From assembly GCA_023431185.1 (NCBI GenBank), contig JAEYXS010000049.1:1-64000 (forward strand): DNA of 64,000 nt. Direction: 5' to 3'. Both the position numbers and the translations under genes were made by a program. A model generated the notes under the pieces. It worked only from the letters and a program-made list of their open reading frames with translations. It had not been told where the DNA came from and did not search any database. This DNA is from Verrucomicrobiota bacterium. GTDB taxonomy: Bacteria > Verrucomicrobiota > Verrucomicrobiia > Limisphaerales > JAEYXS01. Within the stretch, counting starts at the first letter, position 1, and the number at the start of each line of letters is the position of its first letter. Of the stretch, positions 63,920-64,000 are shown piece by piece.

Positions 63920-63951
63920 AAGACACGAATTACACGGATTTGCACGAATTG
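63920..63951. repeat. Short dispersed repeat, ACACGAATT type
   Basis: The pattern ACACGAATTACACGGATTTG then CACGAATTG shows the repeated 9-10-base phase typical of a dispersed intergenic repeat in many bacteria. It has the same layout as 29532-29566, though with different words. Confidence 0.5.
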
Positions 63952-63957
63952 CGAAGG

Positions 63958-63985
63958 ACGGCTGGAGGATACTCCAGCCGTTTTT
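63958..63985 (+). terminator. Terminator after pgi
   Basis: A perfect 10-bp stem (63958-63967 with 63972-63981) with loop GATA, followed by TTTTT. Confidence 0.93.
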
Positions 63986-64000
63986 GCTTTTGCGTTCACG

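Noticed and set aside
1..64000. CRISPR arrays, insertion sequences, prophage or rRNA genes
   Set aside because: No regularly spaced repeats, transposase or integrase frames, phage genes or rRNA segments were seen on either strand.

Overview
The window looks like a chromosomal segment of a Verrucomicrobiota bacterium, most like the Pedosphaera/Limisphaerales type, although lineage is inferred from gene families and not from a marker gene. The supporting signs are formylglycine sulfatases, a Planctomycetes-type cytochrome (PSD1/DUF1549/DUF1553) gene paired with a DUF1501 gene, a DUF1080 lipoprotein, very large secreted beta-propeller/HEAT proteins, a DUF2851 gene, a GldA/GldG/DUF4340 operon, and many short dispersed palindromic repeats. 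No phage, CRISPR array, insertion sequence or rRNA was seen.

Layout. 1-5.0 kb: terminator of an unseen upstream gene, a secreted sulfatase, a small G+C-poorer patch with a membrane-anchored acyl-carrier-like protein and a SUKH/SMI1-KNR4 protein, a secreted jelly-roll protein, and a RhuM gene broken by one amber codon. 5.2-14 kb: housekeeping block with typA, tRNA-Val(GAC), an FkbM methyltransferase, ffh, tRNA-Tyr(GUA), recN, and a DUF2851 gene translationally coupled to a small membrane protein. 14-24.5 kb: an HtrA-type protease followed by a tightly packed operon (ABC ATPase, permease, GldG-like, DUF4340, 1064-residue AsmA-like protein), whose 3' end overlaps convergent uppP. 24.8-31.2 kb: a secreted oxidation cluster (DUF6797-like beta-propeller, PA14 plus five-haem cytochrome, exo/endonuclease/phosphatase-family protein, DUF1080 lipoprotein) closed by a terminator. 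31.4-37.1 kb: scpA-scpB-pheA operon, a second sulfatase, dprA. 37.4-43.1 kb: a CusF-like/SCO1 lipoprotein divergent from a 1474-residue secreted SGNH/beta-propeller/HEAT/discoidin protein that ends in a blue-copper (azurin-like) domain. 43.2-50.2 kb: class V aminotransferase, a small secreted protein, a 30-residue membrane peptide, a Kef-type antiporter, a CocE-family hydrolase and an AraC regulator. 50.4-64 kb: PSD1/DUF1501 pair, an M48 peptidase gene broken by one ochre codon, a GAF histidine kinase, a vanadium-haloperoxidase-like protein, apbE, a secreted phosphodiesterase and pgi.

How it fits together. Much of the accessory coding capacity is exported (signal peptides, lipoboxes, a Tat-type signal) and suits extracytoplasmic breakdown and oxidation of sulfated or complex glycans: sulfatases, jelly-roll and DUF1080 proteins, beta-propeller proteins, c-type haem and blue-copper electron carriers. 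The least ordinary points are the copper-domain fusion beside its probable copper chaperone, the two genes each interrupted by a single in-frame stop, and two families of inverted-doublet (REPIN-like) repeats. I did not find a clearly unknown defence or mobile system.
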